DNA from: Halalkalicoccus tibetensis
Lineage (GTDB): Archaea > Halobacteriota > Halobacteria > Halobacteriales > Halalkalicoccaceae
Reading direction: 5' to 3'
Assembly: GCF_037996645.1 (NCBI RefSeq)
Contig: NZ_JBBMXV010000004.1
Coordinates: 1-64,000 of the forward strand
DNA: 64,000 bases
Shown one piece after another: positions 15,323-24,449 of this stretch. A program made the translations under genes and the position numbers. Positions within the stretch are counted from its first letter, which is position 1, and every line of letters begins with the position of its first letter. The notes below the pieces were generated by a model. That model searched no databases, was not told the origin of the DNA, and saw only the letters and a program-made list of their open reading frames with translations.

Positions 15323-15505
15323 TCATTCGCGCCCTCGGCGCTTAAGTGCGCGTCGGTACTCGCCATAGCGGTCCTCGGGCGAGAAGGGCGCTGGCGCGCT
15401 GTTTACGGCCTCGGCCCCGCAGTCGGGACACTCCGAAGAAAGCGTGTACACCGGGCGATCGTGGCTCGCGCGCCACTCGCTACAGACCCGGATGTCCGAC
15501 TTCAT
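15323..15505 (-). CDS. nop10: Ribosome biogenesis protein Nop10
   Basis: A 60-residue protein of the H/ACA guide-RNA complex that, with Cbf5, Gar1 and L7Ae, directs pseudouridylation of rRNA. The N-terminal part has a zinc-ribbon half (CPDCG); the other two metal ligands expected in archaeal Nop10 are reduced to C8 near the N-terminus. The C-terminal linear motif PAPFSPEDRYGEYRR is the Cbf5-binding segment typical of Nop10. Its start ATG shares one base with the stop of the aIF2-alpha gene, so the two are translationally coupled. Confidence 0.93.
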   Translation of the reverse strand: MKSDIRVCSEWRASHDRPVYTLSSECPDCGAEAVNSAPAPFSPEDRYGEYRRALKRRGRE

Positions 15506-16305
15506 TACTCGTCGTCGGTGCGTCGCTCGCGGTGGAACTCGCCGCTGCCGCCGAGCTCGGCGATCGCCTCGCTCGCGCGTGCGGCGCTCTCCTCGAGCTC
15601 GGACTCGGCGGTCTTGTAGTTCGGCGCCTGGACCCGGATGCGGTACTCGGGCGCGCCGACGTAGGTGACCTCGAGGTCGATCTCGTTGCCCACCTCGCCG
15701 TTGCCCTCGGCGGCCTGCAGCGCCTCCTTGACGGCGTCGACGCCGCCCTCGGCCGAGCAGACCAGGTCGACGTAGCCCGTGACGGTGACGTACGGCACCG
15801 AGACGTTCTCGCGGGCGGTCTCGACGATCGCCTCGACCTCCTCCTCGGAGAGGTCGGTCTCCGTCAGGGCTTTGTGGCCGTGGATCGCGGCCTGTTCGAA
15901 CCCCTCGTAGAGGCCGCCGTGGACGTCGATGAGCTCGTTGGCGACCGCGGTGTAGGTCTCGTCGTCGACGTCCTCGCCGAAGGCGATCGTCATCCAGTTG
16001 TCGGCCTTCTGGTCGTTCTTCCAGCGCTGGATGGTCTCCTTTCGCTGGTGCTCGTTGACGTCCTTATACGAGAGGTCGATCTGCTGGGAGCCCTTGTCGA
16101 CCTCGAGGACCTTACAGACGACGGTCTGACCGACGCGAACGTGATCGCGGACGTTCTTGATCCAGCCCGAGGCGACCTCGGAGATGTGGATCAGCCCCTG
16201 TTTGTCCTCGTACTCGAGCAGGTCGACGAAGACGCCGAAGTCCTCGATCTCCTCGATCTTGCCGACGACGAGCTCTCCCGGGTTCGGCCAGCCGCTGTAC
16301 TTCAT
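15505..16305 (-). CDS. eif2a: Translation initiation factor aIF2 subunit alpha
   Basis: A 266-residue alpha subunit of the aIF2 heterotrimer, which brings initiator Met-tRNA to the small ribosomal subunit. An N-terminal S1-type OB domain (about residues 8-85) includes [15 protein letters not shown] and [16 protein letters not shown]. It is followed by a helical domain with [10 protein letters not shown], and a C-terminal alpha/beta domain that binds the gamma subunit. ATG 16305 was selected because it gives the conserved [13 protein letters not shown] start; the 30-codon extension upstream would overlap rps27e. Overlaps of one base on both sides show a tightly packed operon. Confidence 0.95.
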   Translation of the reverse strand: MKYSGWPNPGELVVGKIEEIEDFGVFVDLLEYEDKQGLIHISEVASGWIKNVRDHVRVGQTVVCKVLEVDKGSQQIDLSYKDVNEHQRKETIQRWKNDQKADNWMTIAFGEDVDDETYTAVANELIDVHGGLYEGFEQAAIHGHKALTETDLSEEEVEAIVETARENVSVPYVTVTGYVDLVCSAEGGVDAVKEALQAAEGNGEVGNEIDLEVTYVGAPEYRIRVQAPNYKTAESELEESAARASEAIAELGGSGEFHRERRTDDE

Positions 16306-16478
16306 TATCGTGCCTCGACCGTCTCGGTGACCTCGCCCTCGATGCGGGCCTTCCCGCCGGTCGGACGGGCCAGCGTGTGCCCGCAGATCGCACACGCGAC
16401 CTCGGTGGAGGCCTTATCGAAGACGACCTGTTCGTTCTCGCAGTCCGGACATTCGACGGAGTAGAAGTTGCCTGCCAT
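16305..16478 (-). CDS. rps27e: Small ribosomal protein eS27
   Basis: A 57-residue ribosomal protein of the 30S subunit. Its zinc ribbon has two Cys pairs, [10 protein letters not shown] and [10 protein letters not shown], with the spacing typical of S27e. The glycine- and basic-rich tail ends in VTETVEAR. The stop shares one base with the aIF2-alpha start, and the gene follows rpl44e by two bases; this gene order is conserved in many archaea. Confidence 0.95.
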   Translation of the reverse strand: MAGNFYSVECPDCENEQVVFDKASTEVACAICGHTLARPTGGKARIEGEVTETVEAR

Positions 16479-16480
16479 CG

Positions 16481-16759
16481 TTACTCCTGGAAGTCGACGC
16501 GGCCGGCGCGCCATCCCTCGCGCAGGTGGGCGTTGCCACACTCGCCACAGCGGTACTTGAAGTCGGTCTTGCTCGTGGGCTTCCCCCCGCTGGGGACCTT
16601 CGAGAACTTCCCGCCGTTGCCGATGCCGGTCTGGCGCTCGCGCTGGCGGTCGATCCACTTCATTCCCGTCTGGCGCCCGGTACGGGTCTTCTCGAGCTCG
16701 TGCTCGTGGTGCTCGTTACAGTACGGACAGTAGGTGTTGAATCGTCGTGGGATCTCCAT
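16481..16759 (-). CDS. rpl44e: Large ribosomal protein eL42 (L44e)
   Basis: A 92-residue ribosomal protein of the 50S subunit. It has the zinc-binding cysteines [14 protein letters not shown] and [10 protein letters not shown], with the intervening region [18 protein letters not shown] typical of eL42. It is the first gene of the cluster rpl44e-rps27e-aIF2a-nop10-PAC2. A TTTTAAG element 29-35 bases upstream of the start is the probable operon promoter. Confidence 0.95.
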   Translation of the reverse strand: MEIPRRFNTYCPYCNEHHEHELEKTRTGRQTGMKWIDRQRERQTGIGNGGKFSKVPSGGKPTSKTDFKYRCGECGNAHLREGWRAGRVDFQE

Positions 16760-16787
16760 AGCCTTGTCGCCCGGTTGGATACCGCGG

Positions 16788-16794
16788 CTTAAAA
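16788..16794 (-). promoter_or_regulatory. Promoter of the rpl44e operon
   Basis: CTTAAAA (TTTTAAG on the minus strand) lies 29-35 bases before the rpl44e ATG at 16759, fitting a TATA box with a very short leader. Confidence 0.45.
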
Positions 16795-16952
16795 CCCGTT
16801 TGGTTGATCGCCGGCCCTCGCTGGAAAGGTTCATGTGGGCGCCTGCCTGAGCTAGAGTCACGGACGGGTACCGGGATCTACACGAAAAACCACACGACTC
16901 CGCGACGATCACGGTCGCCGGTACCGGGCGAACCCGGGCGGGAGAAACGACA

Positions 16953-18803
16953 ATGTACACGGGAATCTTCGGTGGACTACTGGTCGGTATGGTACTCCTC
17001 GCGCTCTGTGGAGGAGTCGTCTACCGATCGAACCGATCGACACGAACGCTAACGGCTGAGGACGACCTCCGGACCGACGGGGGTGAACGATCCGATGGCA
17101 CCGACGGCGGGAATACCGGCGGATCTGGGGAGTCGAAACCCCGGTCCGACGGCGGCGTCGCCACCGGCTACGGCTTCGTCACCGCGAAGCCGACGGGGCT
17201 GATCCGGTGGCTCACCACCGTCGACCACCGCGACATCGGCATCCTCTATCTCACCTTCGGGGTGTTCATGTTCCTCTGGGGCGGGACCGACGCGATGATG
17301 GCCCGGACGGAGCTGCTGACGCCGAACGCCGAGGTGTTCGGTATCCAGACGTACAACGAGCTGTTCACCACCCACGCGGTGACGATGCTGTTCCTGTTCG
17401 CGACGCCGATACTGTTCGGGATCGCGAACTACTTCCTGCCGGTGATGATCGGCGCCGACGACATGGCGTTCCCCCGGATCAACGCCATCGGGTTCTGGGT
17501 GCTGCCGCCAGCCGCCGTCCTGATGCGCTTCGGCATCATCAGCGACGCGATGGCGACGATCCTCGCGCCGCTGGCCCCTGCGCTCTCGGTGCTGTTTCTC
17601 GGGTTCGAACCCCTCGACATCGGCTGGACGCTCTACCCGCCGCTGTCGACACAGACGGCGAACCCCCAGATCGACATGTTCCTGCTCGGCTTACACCTCT
17701 CGGGCATCGGCACCACGCTGGGGGCGATCAACATCATCGCGACCGTCTTCACCGAGCGCGCGCCCGACGTCGGCTGGGAGCGTCTGGACATCCTCTCGTG
17801 GACGCTGCTCGTCCAGGCGGGGCTGATCCTCTTCGCGTTCCCGCTTCTGGGCAGCGTCATCGTCATGCTGCTGCTCGATCGGAACATCGGGACCTCGTTC
17901 TTCGCGATCGAGCACGGGGGACACATCCTCTATCAACACCTGTTCTGGTTCTTCGGCCATCCCGAGGTCTACATACTGATCCTCCCGCCGTTCGGGCTGA
18001 TCAGCCTGATCCTCCCGAAGTTCTCGGGCCGGAAGCTGTTCGGGTTCAAGTTCGTCGTCTACTCGACGATGGCCATCGGCGTCCTCTCCTTCGGCGTCTG
18101 GGCCCACCACATGTTCACCACCGGCATCGACCCGCGCATTCGGGGTGCGTTCATGGCGGTGACGATCGCGATCGCGGTGCCGAGCGCCGTGAAGGTGTTC
18201 AACTGGATCACCACGATGTGGATGGGTAACATCCGACTCGAGGCCCCGATGCTGTTCTGTATCGGCTCGATCTCGACGTTCATCTTCGGCGGGGTGACGG
18301 GGATCTTCCTCGGCTCGATCCCGGTCGACCTGCTGTACCACGAGACCTACTACGTCGTCGGCCACTTCCACTTCATCGTCTCGGGGATCATCCTCTTTGC
18401 CGTCTTCGCGGGCGTCTACTACTGGTTCCCGCTGATGAGTCGGCGGATGTACAACAAGCGCCTCGGGGCGGTCCACTTCTGGCTCTCGTTCGTGGGCGTG
18501 AACCTGCTGTCGTTCGGCATGCTGATCCTCGGGATGTTGGGGATGCCCCGACGTTCGGCGACCTATCCCGCGGAGTTCCTCCCGTTGCAGGTGATGGCGG
18601 GCATCGGCGCGGCGTTGCTCGCGATCGGCCAGGTCGTCTGGCTGTATAACATGCTCCAGTCCTATCGGGCGGGTCGGATCGTGATGGACGCCGACGTCTG
18701 GGACCTCAAGGAGTTCGGCCAGTTCACCCGGGAGTGGCAGTGGTTCGAGCGCCGCCTCGAACAGGTCCAGCGGACGGGAGAGGAGGGCGAGGAGGCCCGC
18801 TGA
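16953..18803 (+). CDS. coxA: Haem-copper oxidase subunit I (cytochrome c oxidase type)
   Basis: A 616-residue integral membrane protein, catalytic subunit of a terminal oxidase. One extra N-terminal transmembrane helix (about residues 5-27) and a 50-residue hydrophilic linker precede the classic 12-helix core. Motifs seen: [11 protein letters not shown] (Cu-B His, cross-linked Tyr and proton-channel Glu region, A-type), [12 protein letters not shown] (Cu-B histidines) and [11 protein letters not shown] (haem ligands). It accepts electrons, perhaps from a halocyanin-type copper protein, and reduces O2 while pumping protons. No subunit II or III gene is adjacent, which is notable. The stop is followed after four bases by the stop of a convergent membrane protein. 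Confidence 0.95.
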   Translation: MYTGIFGGLLVGMVLLALCGGVVYRSNRSTRTLTAEDDLRTDGGERSDGTDGGNTGGSGESKPRSDGGVATGYGFVTAKPTGLIRWLTTVDHRDIGILYLTFGVFMFLWGGTDAMMARTELLTPNAEVFGIQTYNELFTTHAVTMLFLFATPILFGIANYFLPVMIGADDMAFPRINAIGFWVLPPAAVLMRFGIISDAMATILAPLAPALSVLFLGFEPLDIGWTLYPPLSTQTANPQIDMFLLGLHLSGIGTTLGAINIIATVFTERAPDVGWERLDILSWTLLVQAGLILFAFPLLGSVIVMLLLDRNIGTSFFAIEHGGHILYQHLFWFFGHPEVYILILPPFGLISLILPKFSGRKLFGFKFVVYSTMAIGVLSFGVWAHHMFTTGIDPRIRGAFMAVTIAIAVPSAVKVFNWITTMWMGNIRLEAPMLFCIGSISTFIFGGVTGIFLGSIPVDLLYHETYYVVGHFHFIVSGIILFAVFAGVYYWFPLMSRRMYNKRLGAVHFWLSFVGVNLLSFGMLILGMLGMPRRSATYPAEFLPLQVMAGIGAALLAIGQVVWLYNMLQSYRAGRIVMDADVWDLKEFGQFTREWQWFERRLEQVQRTGEEGEEAR

Positions 18804-18807
18804 CTCG

Positions 18808-19227
18808 CTACACCCCCATCCGCTCGTAGGCGAACCCCAGAACGAAGCCGTACGCGAGGTGGCCCACGAGCGTGAAGAAGAGATAGAGGAGGACGAAGGG
18901 CCAGGTCAGCTGGCCGGTGCCGAGGATCAGGAAGGCGACCCACAGCACCAGCCCGAAGAGCATCCCCTGGACGGCGACGTCGTTCCCGCCGGGGAGCTCG
19001 ACGAGCAGCCGCCGGGCGAAGACGAAGACGATCGGCCAGACGAGGACGCCGGCGGCGGTGAAGACGACGAAGCCGACGACGTGCTGGTCCGGTAGCCCGA
19101 CGAAGCGGGCGATCGCCTCGGGGGCACCGAGCTGTGATCGCGTCTGGACCTGGCTGAACAGGAAAACGAGCATCATCACGGTCGTCGCGGCGGCGCCGGC
19201 TCCGATCGCACGCAGAAAGCGATTCAT
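18808..19227 (-). CDS. Four-helix membrane protein of unknown function
   Basis: A 139-residue protein with about four transmembrane segments: near residues 7-27 (AIGAGAAATTVMMLVFLF), 50-72, 85-105 and 112-135. A conserved-looking loop LGAPEAIARFVGLPD sits after the first helix. It resembles small haloarchaeal membrane proteins found near terminal oxidases, but I do not recognise a function. It is convergent with coxA rather than co-transcribed. Confidence 0.75.
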   Translation of the reverse strand: MNRFLRAIGAGAAATTVMMLVFLFSQVQTRSQLGAPEAIARFVGLPDQHVVGFVVFTAAGVLVWPIVFVFARRLLVELPGGNDVAVQGMLFGLVLWVAFLILGTGQLTWPFVLLYLFFTLVGHLAYGFVLGFAYERMGV

Positions 19228-19309
19228 ACGGCCGTGGGTACTGGGGTTTCACCGAAAGCTCTGTCGGTCATCCGAAGCGCTTAATCCTCCCTCCGCCGAA
19301 GCCGGGCGT

Positions 19310-19573
19310 ATGAAGCGGCTCATCATCCACGGGGACCCCGGCGTCAGGCGGGACGGGATCATCGACTACGACGGCGAGGAGATGGTCCTCTTCTCGATCT
19401 CGCGAAACGGCGACTGGCACGGGCCCGACCGCCCGCAGCTGTGGTGTGTCATCGGCACCGAGGACGAGCGAATGGACTTCGAGAAACGGAACTACGTCCC
19501 CCATTTTCTGGAGGTCGAGACCATCGACGCCGACGCCCTCGACGTCGTCCGAGAGCGGGGTACGGTCAGCTAA
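19310..19573 (+). CDS. Small conserved haloarchaeal protein (HAH_0734-like)
   Basis: An 87-residue protein with a mixed alpha/beta pattern. [35 protein letters not shown] and [24 protein letters not shown] resemble a small conserved haloarchaeal family known by a locus-tag name; its function is not known. No signal peptide, cysteine cluster or membrane segment is present. The stop overlaps the stop of the convergent mgsA by four bases. Confidence 0.72.
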   Translation: MKRLIIHGDPGVRRDGIIDYDGEEMVLFSISRNGDWHGPDRPQLWCVIGTEDERMDFEKRNYVPHFLEVETIDADALDVVRERGTVS

Positions 19574-19932
19574 ACGCACTCGATCAGACACGCCGCGCTC
19601 GCGAGGTTCGTCGCCAGCGGCGTGTCGTGGACGTCACAGATCCGCAACAGCGCGGTGATGTCGGGCTCGTGGGGCTGGGCACGAAGCGGGTCCCGGAGGA
19701 AGATCACGCCGTCGAGCTCGCCCTTCGCGACCTCCGCGCCGATCATCATGTCCCCGCCCAGCGGCCCGGACTCCATTCGCTCGACCTCGAGGCCGGTCTC
19801 CTCGTTGATGCGTTTGCCCGTCGTGCCGGTGCCGATGAGCTCACAGCCCGTGAGACGCTGTTCGTGCTCGTGGACGAACTCGATCAGGTCGGGTTTCTTC
19901 TCGTCGTGGGCGATCAACGCGAGTCGCGTCAT
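19570..19932 (-). CDS. mgsA: Methylglyoxal synthase
   Basis: A 120-residue enzyme that converts dihydroxyacetone phosphate to methylglyoxal and phosphate, a bypass of lower glycolysis. Conserved blocks: [15 protein letters not shown], the phosphate-binding [29 protein letters not shown] containing the catalytic Asp, and [15 protein letters not shown] with the active-site His. ATG 19932 gives the family N-terminus; upstream frame (to 20103) runs through the initiator tRNA gene and is not coding. Confidence 0.93.
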   Translation of the reverse strand: MTRLALIAHDEKKPDLIEFVHEHEQRLTGCELIGTGTTGKRINEETGLEVERMESGPLGGDMMIGAEVAKGELDGVIFLRDPLRAQPHEPDITALLRICDVHDTPLATNLASAACLIECV

Positions 19933-20043
19933 ACACCCCCTGTGTGCGCCGCCTTCAAAGGTGTTTGTCCCGGGTCGATCGCGCCGCCGGCCTGCGATTT
20001 CTGAATCACAACCCTTAACTACGGGACGCCGGTATGAACTGGT

Positions 20044-20118
20044 AGCGGGATGGGATAGCCAGGAGATTCCGGCGGGCTCATAACCCGCAGACCGGTAGTT
20101 CAAATCTACCTCCCGCTA
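20044..20118 (+). tRNA. Initiator tRNA-Met (anticodon CAT)
   Basis: A 75-base tRNA with acceptor stem AGCGGGA/TCCCGCT and A discriminator. The A1:T72 pair is characteristic of archaeal initiators. The anticodon arm GCGGG-CTCATAA-CCCGC has three consecutive G:C pairs, another initiator mark. The T arm is GGTAG-TTCAAAT-CTACC. No intron is seen. Confidence 0.95.
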
Positions 20119-20463
20119 TACTTCTGCTGCGAGCAAACCCGGCGAGTGGAAAGTGTAGCACGTGGTAGTTCGAATGAAACCGAGGTTCTTCACGAAGTGC
20201 ATGTTCTCGGGCGTAGTTCAGACCCACCTCCCGCTACGCCTTACGCGACTACGCGCGAGAAGCGACGGGCGCCGGAAACGCCACGATCGGCACATGAGAG
20301 CGGCATCCGGCGACCCGAATCCCCTCCCCGCAACCTCTTTCAAACCGAACCACGAGTGACGGGGGCGTGATCCGACTCCGAGTGGCCCCCAGTAGTGACG
20401 GGACGGAACACCGCCCGGCGATCCGTCGGCGAGGCGTCCCCGTGTCCGTCGGGTCGGGGCGTG
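20119..20463. other. Non-coding stretch after tRNA-iMet
   Basis: No convincing gene. The open frames here (for example 20146-20370) lack family features and composition of real genes. The stretch holds a degenerate copy of the tRNA 3' end (20213-20236) and a shorter GGTAGTTC-like match near 20164. It may be a decayed tRNA duplication or old integration scar. Confidence 0.5.
20213..20236 (+). repeat. Imperfect copy of the tRNA-iMet 3' end
   Basis: GTAGTTCA-GAC-CCACCTCCCGCTA matches the tRNA 3' segment (20095-20118) at 20 or more of 24 positions, including the final CTCCCGCTA. It could be an ancient attachment-site duplication or a tRNA remnant. No integrase gene is nearby. Confidence 0.5.
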
Positions 20464-20553
20464 CTACGCCCGCAGGAACACGTACGCGACCGCGAGGACG
20501 ATCAGGAGCGCGATTCCGGCGTAGATCACCATCGACCGCTGTCGTCTGGTCAT
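20464..20553 (-). CDS. 29-residue single-span membrane microprotein
   Basis: A very short frame, ATG at 20553 to TAG at 20464. It starts with a basic cap, MTRRQRSMV, followed by one strong hydrophobic segment (IYAGIALLIVLAVAYVFL), ending RA. The positive-inside N-terminus plus one helix is the design of a real small membrane protein. Third codon positions favour G/C as in neighbouring genes. It lies alone, 125 bases downstream of a 174-residue unknown gene on the same strand. Function unknown; it could be an accessory subunit of a membrane complex. Confidence 0.55.
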   Translation of the reverse strand: MTRRQRSMVIYAGIALLIVLAVAYVFLRA

Positions 20554-20677
20554 GGGATGAGTAGGGGGCGGGGACTGATCAATCGGTGGCTTGCCCCCTC
20601 AGGAAGCCGATCGCGCGGTGTACGGGTCGTTCGATCCGCGGGGCGGCGACGACCGCCGTTCCGACGCCGCGTCGGGC

Positions 20678-21202
20678 CTACGCTCGATCGACGTCCGGAA
20701 GGAACGGATCGGGGTTGCCGTGGCGAACCGACCCCAGGGCGGTCCCGTCGACGGTCTTGAAGTGCGAGTGGACACGGCCCTTCGCCAGGGCGGACTTGAT
20801 CATCCCCTTCGCGAGCCGAATGTCGTACTGGCCGGCGACGAGGATGATCGTATCGCTTTCAGGATCGACGAATTCGGTGACCAGATAGACGTAGCCGTCG
20901 GTCTCGTTCCGATAGACCTGGTACTCGGGGAACTCGCCCCGGTCGAACGCCTCGGAGAACGGCTCGGCGTGGTTATCCGGGAGCATGTAGACCAGGCCGA
21001 ACCGGTCGTCGTCGCCCTGGTCCCTGCTCACCGGGGAGGTATGAACGGCCGGCATCGAGACGACGTCCCAGCCCTCGTCCCGGCGGCGATCGGCGATCTC
21101 CGCCATCTCGTCGTTCGTTCGGACCCACGCCTCCTTCACGGCGTTCGACCGCTCTCGAACCCCGTCGCCGTCCGTCCCGGGTCGACCCATGTCTCCGTTC
21201 AT
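20678..21202 (-). CDS. Uncharacterised haloarchaeal protein (174 residues)
   Basis: A soluble, acidic protein with no family I can name with confidence. About residues 20-50 are helical (SNAVKEAWVRTNDEMAEIADRRRDEGWDV). From about residue 50 comes an alpha/beta part with SMPAVHTSP, FGLVYMLPDNHAEPF and YVYLVTEFVDPESDTIILVAGQYD. It ends GNPDPFLPDV. The block after the peptide transporter operon (membrane gene at 21241 and this one) has the same strand and close spacing, so it may share its transcript. Function unknown. Confidence 0.7.
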   Translation of the reverse strand: MNGDMGRPGTDGDGVRERSNAVKEAWVRTNDEMAEIADRRRDEGWDVVSMPAVHTSPVSRDQGDDDRFGLVYMLPDNHAEPFSEAFDRGEFPEYQVYRNETDGYVYLVTEFVDPESDTIILVAGQYDIRLAKGMIKSALAKGRVHSHFKTVDGTALGSVRHGNPDPFLPDVDRA

Positions 21203-21240
21203 GGAAACGATCGCTTAGTCTCTTTCGGTGAGGCTTCCGA

Positions 21241-21684
21241 TCAGGCGATCCCGAGGGCCGTCTCCATCAGGTACGACGCCAGGAGGATGAAGAGACTCCC
21301 CAGGAAGAGCTTCCCCGCGGGGTCGATGCGCCGGATCGGCGGGGGCGCCGGCAGCCACCGCAGCGGGGGGGACGCCGCCACGAGCGTCTGGAACCGGGTC
21401 CGCTCCGGCGCGGACTCGCTCGCGATCGCTCGCTGTCGATCCCGAGCGTCCTCTCGCAGCTCCTCGGGCGAGGAGGGCCACAGCCGGACGGTCGCGTACG
21501 CCATCAGCAGGAATCCGATCAGGAAGAGGACGGTCTTCGCCCGGACCAACCCGCCGCCGGTCGCGGCGGCGACGACGAGCGCGACGGCGATCGCCGCCGC
21601 CGTCGTTATCAGCGCGTATGCTACGGCGTCGACGCAGACCAGCGCCGCCGTCCGGAGGCGGGCGGCGAGCGAGTCCCTGTCCAT
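21241..21684 (-). CDS. Uncharacterised membrane protein at the end of the peptide ABC operon
   Basis: A 147-residue protein with three probable transmembrane segments: residues about 13-42 (VDAVAYALITTAAAIAVALVV), 50-68 (VLFLIGFLLMAYATV) and 122-143 (KLFLGSLFILLASYLMETALG). A charged cytosolic loop lies between the second and third (SSPEELREDARDRQRAIA). It starts three bases after the dppF stop, so it is probably co-transcribed and perhaps co-translated with the transporter. It has no recognisable enzymatic motif; an accessory role with the importer is an inference. Confidence 0.72.
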   Translation of the reverse strand: MDRDSLAARLRTAALVCVDAVAYALITTAAAIAVALVVAAATGGGLVRAKTVLFLIGFLLMAYATVRLWPSSPEELREDARDRQRAIASESAPERTRFQTLVAASPPLRWLPAPPPIRRIDPAGKLFLGSLFILLASYLMETALGIA

Positions 21685-21687
21685 CGC

Positions 21688-23067
21688 CTATCGGTGGCGC
21701 TCGTCGAGCACCTGACCGGGATCGCGGTAGTCCGCGTCCGGGTCGTGGCGGTGACAGAGGCTTCGGCGACCCGAGGGGCTGACCTCGTAGTAGTCGGGTT
21801 CAACCGGTTCGGCGTCCGCGTCCTCGGATCGATCTTCGTCGGGAACGCGTCCCTCACAGACGCTGCCGAACGTCTCGAAAAGGACCTCGAGGGCCGTCTC
21901 CTCGTCGCCCGATCGGACATGGTCGGCGGTCTCATCGAGCGTCGCCTCGACGTCCTCGGGGAGCTCCTGATCGGCGAACAGCTCCTCGTAGACCTCGTCG
22001 ATCGTCCCGAAACGCGACTCGCGCCCGAGCAGCCCCCGGATCCGCTCGGTGACCGTCCGATCGGCCCGCTCGCGCTCGCGCAGTACCTCCCGGAGAGTGC
22101 CGATGCGGGTCCACAGCTCGTCATCGAGATGGCGGTACTCCTCGGGCCGGATACGCGCCGGACAGCGCGTGCTGAACGGGCAACCGGTCGGCGGATGGCG
22201 CGGGTTCGGGGGCGTGCCCTGGAGGGTGATGCGGTCCCGCTTGGCCGTCGGGTCCGGTTTAGGGATGGCCGACAACAGCGAGTGAGTGTAGGGGTTCGCC
22301 GGGTCGGTGAACAGCTCCTCGGTCGGTCCCAGCTCCATGATGTTCCCGAGATACATCACCGCCACCCGGTCGCAGATATGCCTGACAACCGAGAGGTCGT
22401 GGGCGATGAAGAGGTAGGTCAGCCCGAACTCCTCCTGGAGGTCCTCGAGCAGGTTGATCACCTCGGCCTGCACCGAGACGTCGAGCGCGCTGACGGGCTC
22501 GTCGAGCACGATGAACTCGGGTTCGAGCGTCAGCGTTCGCGCGATGCCGATGCGCTGGCGCTGACCGCCCGAGAACTGATGGGGATAGCGGTAGTAGTGC
22601 TCGGGCTTGAGGCCGACGGTATCGAGCAGCTCCCGGACGCGCTGGCGGCGCTCCCTGGCGGTTCCCCAGTCGTGGACGTCCAGCGGCTCGCGGACGATCT
22701 CGCCGACGGTCATCCGGTCGTTGAGGCTCGAATCGGGGTCCTGAAAGACGATCTGCGTGTCCCGACGCCACTCGGCGAGCTCGCGTCCGGAGAGCTCGGT
22801 CGCGTCCCGGCCGTCGAACAGCACCTCGCCGCCGGTCGCGGACTCGAGCTGGACGAGCGTCCGGCCGAGCGTCGTCTTCCCACAGCCCGACTCGCCGACC
22901 AGCCCGAGCGTCTCGCCGCGCTTGATGTCGAAGCTGACGCCGTCGACGGCCTTGACCGGCGCGCTGGAGAACAGCCCGTCGTCGTCGTAGTAGGTCCGCA
23001 GGTCGCGGACTCGTACCATCACGTCTCCTCTACTGCGCTCGGCGTCGGAAGCGGGTTCCTGGCTCAT
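21688..23067 (-). CDS. dppF: Peptide-type ABC transporter ATPase (DppF/OppF)
   Basis: A 459-residue ATPase. Walker [17 protein letters not shown]-loop [11 protein letters not shown], signature [16 protein letters not shown], Walker [14 protein letters not shown] and the H-loop FIAHDL are all present. The C-terminal oligopeptide domain starts with CPFSTRCP but then contains an unusually long helical acidic insertion of about 110 residues before the last Cys (SLCHRH). Four cysteines (CPFSTRC, VCEG, LCHR) are kept, as in OppD/F-type tails, where they have been linked to an Fe-S cluster in a mycobacterial homologue. The start overlaps the dppD stop by four bases. Substrate: peptides or nickel are both possible. 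Confidence 0.9.
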   Translation of the reverse strand: MSQEPASDAERSRGDVMVRVRDLRTYYDDDGLFSSAPVKAVDGVSFDIKRGETLGLVGESGCGKTTLGRTLVQLESATGGEVLFDGRDATELSGRELAEWRRDTQIVFQDPDSSLNDRMTVGEIVREPLDVHDWGTARERRQRVRELLDTVGLKPEHYYRYPHQFSGGQRQRIGIARTLTLEPEFIVLDEPVSALDVSVQAEVINLLEDLQEEFGLTYLFIAHDLSVVRHICDRVAVMYLGNIMELGPTEELFTDPANPYTHSLLSAIPKPDPTAKRDRITLQGTPPNPRHPPTGCPFSTRCPARIRPEEYRHLDDELWTRIGTLREVLRERERADRTVTERIRGLLGRESRFGTIDEVYEELFADQELPEDVEATLDETADHVRSGDEETALEVLFETFGSVCEGRVPDEDRSEDADAEPVEPDYYEVSPSGRRSLCHRHDPDADYRDPGQVLDERHR

Positions 23068-24449
23068 CGGTCCTCACCTCCGGTCGGCCGGTCCCCGTCG
23101 GCGGGGCTCGCGGCCCCTCGGATCGAGTCGTCGCGCTCCGCGTGGCGCTCGACGGCTTCCTCGGTCGGCCGGTCCTCGGGGTACAGTAGGCAGGCCGCCC
23201 GGTGGCTATCGGTCCCCTCGTTGACGGGCATCGAGACCGGATGGACGTGCTCGCAGTCCTCGAATGCCTCGGGACATCGCGGCGCGAACCGGCAGTAGGT
23301 CGCCGGCTCGTTCGGCGTCGGGACGGTCCCCTCGATCGTCCGCAGTCGATCGCCGCTCTGTCGGCCGGGAATCGACTCCAACAGTCCGCGCGTGTAGGGG
23401 TGTCTCGGTTCGGCGAACAGCGGCTCCACGCCGGCGGTCTCGACGATCTCGCCGGCGTACATGACGTTCACCCGATTGGAGACGTCGGCGATCACACCCA
23501 TGTCGTGGGTGATGAACATGATCGCGAGGTCGCGCTCGACCTGCAGCTCCCGCAGGAGGTCGAGGATCTGGGCCTGGATCGTCACGTCCAGCGCCGTCGT
23601 CGGCTCGTCACAGATCAGGACCTCCGGGTCGCAGGCCAACGCCATCGCGATCACCGCCCGCTGGCGCATCCCGCCGGAGAACTGGTGGGGGTACTCGGCG
23701 ACCCGACGGCGGGCGTCGGGGATGCCGACCGCCTCCAGCAGGTCGATGGCCTCACGGGTCGCGTCCCGGCCGGAGAGGTCCTGGTGCAGCCGCAGTGCCT
23801 CCTTGATCTGGTTGCCGACGGTGTAGACGGGGTTGAGGCTAGTCAGCGGGTCCTGAAAGACCATCGCGATCCGGCCGCCGCGTATGGCCCGCTGGGCCTC
23901 CCCGCTCAGCCGGGTCACCTCGACGAACCCGTCGACCGGGTCCTCGTGGCTCCCCTCGGTGACGAACACGCAGTCCCCGCGGTCGATCCCGAGCGCGTCG
24001 CCGTAGCCCACCCCCGTGAAGTCCTCCAGGGTCGCCTCCTCGGGGTCCTCGTAGCCGAACGAGGAGGGCGTCGCGTCGACGTCCGGGTGGTCGAACAGCG
24101 CCGCCGGGTCGCGGTCGCCTTCGAAATCAGTCAGGTCGACCGTCCGCTTCGGGAACCGTTCGGCGAACTCGCGGACGGTCTCGGGATGCCGGTAGCGGAT
24201 GCTGCTGCCGTCGAGGATACGACCGGGCGATTCGATCAGTCCCATGATCGAGCGGGCGGTGACGCTCTTACCCGACCCGCTCTCGCCGACGATCCCGACG
24301 GTCTCGCCGGGTGCGATGTCGAACGAGACCCCGTCGACGGCCCGTATCACCTCCTTGTCGGTGAAGAAGGCCGTTCGGAGGTTCCGAACGGTGATGATCG
24401 GCTCGGTTCGCCCGGTCGTATCCTCGTGTTCGAGTTCCATCGACATCAT
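23064..24449 (-). CDS. dppD: Peptide-type ABC transporter ATPase (DppD/OppD)
   Basis: A 461-residue ATPase. Walker [19 protein letters not shown]-loop [12 protein letters not shown], signature [16 protein letters not shown], Walker [14 protein letters not shown] and [12 protein letters not shown] are intact. Between Walker A and the Q-loop there is an insertion of about 110 residues (from RILDGSS to [10 protein letters not shown]) that is rich in acidic and aromatic residues and absent from normal OppD. The C-terminal cysteine group ([17 protein letters not shown] and AACLL) is complete. Start and stop overlap the neighbours by four bases each. Confidence 0.9.
   Translation of the reverse strand: MMSMELEHEDTTGRTEPIITVRNLRTAFFTDKEVIRAVDGVSFDIAPGETVGIVGESGSGKSVTARSIMGLIESPGRILDGSSIRYRHPETVREFAERFPKRTVDLTDFEGDRDPAALFDHPDVDATPSSFGYEDPEEATLEDFTGVGYGDALGIDRGDCVFVTEGSHEDPVDGFVEVTRLSGEAQRAIRGGRIAMVFQDPLTSLNPVYTVGNQIKEALRLHQDLSGRDATREAIDLLEAVGIPDARRRVAEYPHQFSGGMRQRAVIAMALACDPEVLICDEPTTALDVTIQAQILDLLRELQVERDLAIMFITHDMGVIADVSNRVNVMYAGEIVETAGVEPLFAEPRHPYTRGLLESIPGRQSGDRLRTIEGTVPTPNEPATYCRFAPRCPEAFEDCEHVHPVSMPVNEGTDSHRAACLLYPEDRPTEEAVERHAERDDSIRGAASPADGDRPTGGEDR

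Noticed and set aside
20146-20370. 74-codon open frame after tRNA-iMet
   Set aside because: Its Pro/Arg/Ser-rich sequence and overlap with a tRNA-like repeat suggest it is not a gene.
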